The notes beneath the pieces were generated by a model that worked only from the letters and a program-made list of their open reading frames with translations, ran no database searches and was not told the DNA's origin. Positions 5,230 to 5,464 of a stretch of 5,464 nt of DNA are shown in pieces. The position numbers were made by a program, and so were the translations under genes. How positions within the stretch are numbered: the stretch's first letter is position 1; every line of letters begins with the position of its first letter. Source of the DNA: JBDHTO01 sp039808665 (GTDB lineage: Bacteria > Pseudomonadota > Alphaproteobacteria > Paracaedibacterales > JAKBAR01); assembly GCA_039808665.1 (NCBI GenBank), contig JBDHTO010000079.1:1-5464 (forward strand), given 5' to 3'.

Positions 5230-5464
5230 ATGCATATGATAAAGAGGATGTTAATACTTTTTATGGCGGTGTTTGTTTTGGGACAGGTTGTTTCCGCGGA
5301 GGAGAGCGCTGAGCCAAAGAAGCATGGATTTCGTGCTTCGATGAGAGCGAAGGCTCACCATATGAAGGAGCGCGTGAAAGAGCATGGAAAAAAGGCTATG
5401 ACACGTGGAAGAGAGATGGCTCAACATGCAAGAGAAAAAGCAAGTCATGCTATGACACGTGGAA
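5230..5464 (+). CDS. Exported basic repeat protein, N-terminal part (3' end outside window)
   Basis: No known family is recognised. The frame is open to the window edge (78 codons visible). The ATG at 5230 is chosen because AAGGGGA (5216-5222) lies 7 nt upstream; the in-frame ATG at 5236 and the ATG at 5248 are less well spaced. Residues 1-23 form a clear Sec signal peptide: a short basic start (IKR), hydrophobic core MLILFMAVFVLG, and a VSA cleavage site followed by EES. The mature part is rich in Lys, Arg, His, Ala and Met (HGFRASMRAKAHHMKERVKE) and probably helical. An 18-residue repeat, AMTRGREMAQHAREKASH, is seen once, and a second copy begins as the window ends. It resembles its neighbours across phaC in being exported, basic and repetitive, but I see no sequence homology to their shared module. 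Function is unknown. Confidence 0.8.
   Translation, partial: MHMIKRMLILFMAVFVLGQVVSAEESAEPKKHGFRASMRAKAHHMKERVKEHGKKAMTRGREMAQHAREKASHAMTRG
5395..5464 (+). repeat. Start of a 54-bp tandem coding repeat
   Basis: GCTATGACACGTGGAA occurs at 5395-5410 and again, identical, at 5449-5464, exactly 54 bp (18 codons) apart. The second copy is cut by the window end, so copy number is unknown. Confidence 0.75.

Noticed and set aside
5251..5448. A 65-codon minus-strand frame at the right edge
   Set aside because: It lies opposite the plus-strand gene that has a strong ribosome site and signal peptide.
5395..5464. CRISPR-like spaced repeat
   Set aside because: The repeat is in frame (54 bp), lies inside a coding sequence with a signal peptide, and the interval encodes the same kind of basic helix.

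Overview
The window fits an alphaproteobacterium, with medium confidence. The evidence is a complete class I polyhydroxyalkanoate synthase, a SAM-methyltransferase of a type I associate with Alphaproteobacteria (the ...PNRRGLWAR...PFGHGQPY core), perfect DnaA boxes, and intergenic motifs of the CtrA type (TTAA-N7-TTAA). The moderate base composition, very AT-rich spacers and low-complexity exported proteins would suit a host-associated lineage such as Holosporales or relatives. That narrower placement is a guess.

Layout. (1) Positions 1-623 hold the 3' part of a lysine-rich gene with two copies of an 87-codon repeat and a KDK/GKSK tail, closed by a rho-independent terminator at 661-685. (2) Positions 761-2116 encode an exported 451-residue protein with a strongly acidic N-terminal block, a helical middle and a Ser/Lys/Arg-rich basic tail. 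It has its own extended -10 promoter and a terminator at 2135-2160. Its middle contains one diverged copy of the module repeated in gene 1, so these neighbours are paralogues. (3) Positions 2190-2870 encode the methyltransferase. (4) Positions 2872-4695 on the minus strand encode PhaC, convergent with the methyltransferase and only one base away. (5) Positions 4696-5229 have no convincing gene. They contain a TTAA-N7-TTAAC box, two adjacent DnaA boxes, a third DnaA box about 190 bp further on, and a long AT-rich stretch. (6) From 5230 to the window edge runs the start of another exported, very basic protein, with an 18-residue repeat just beginning.

How the parts relate. Three of the five genes encode repetitive, charge-biased proteins, two of them with visible signal peptides. 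The two whose promoters are visible share a 20-bp upstream element (16/20 identical, 691-710 and 5151-5170) containing TTAA-N7-TTAAT. A related box lies upstream of phaC. The most interesting hypothesis is a small family of exported polyampholyte or polycation proteins under common, possibly CtrA-like, control. A second point of interest is the DnaA/CtrA-box spacer, which could be a replication origin or a cell-cycle-regulated promoter region. Neither is proven by the sequence alone. The methyltransferase and PhaC look like ordinary core or metabolic genes.
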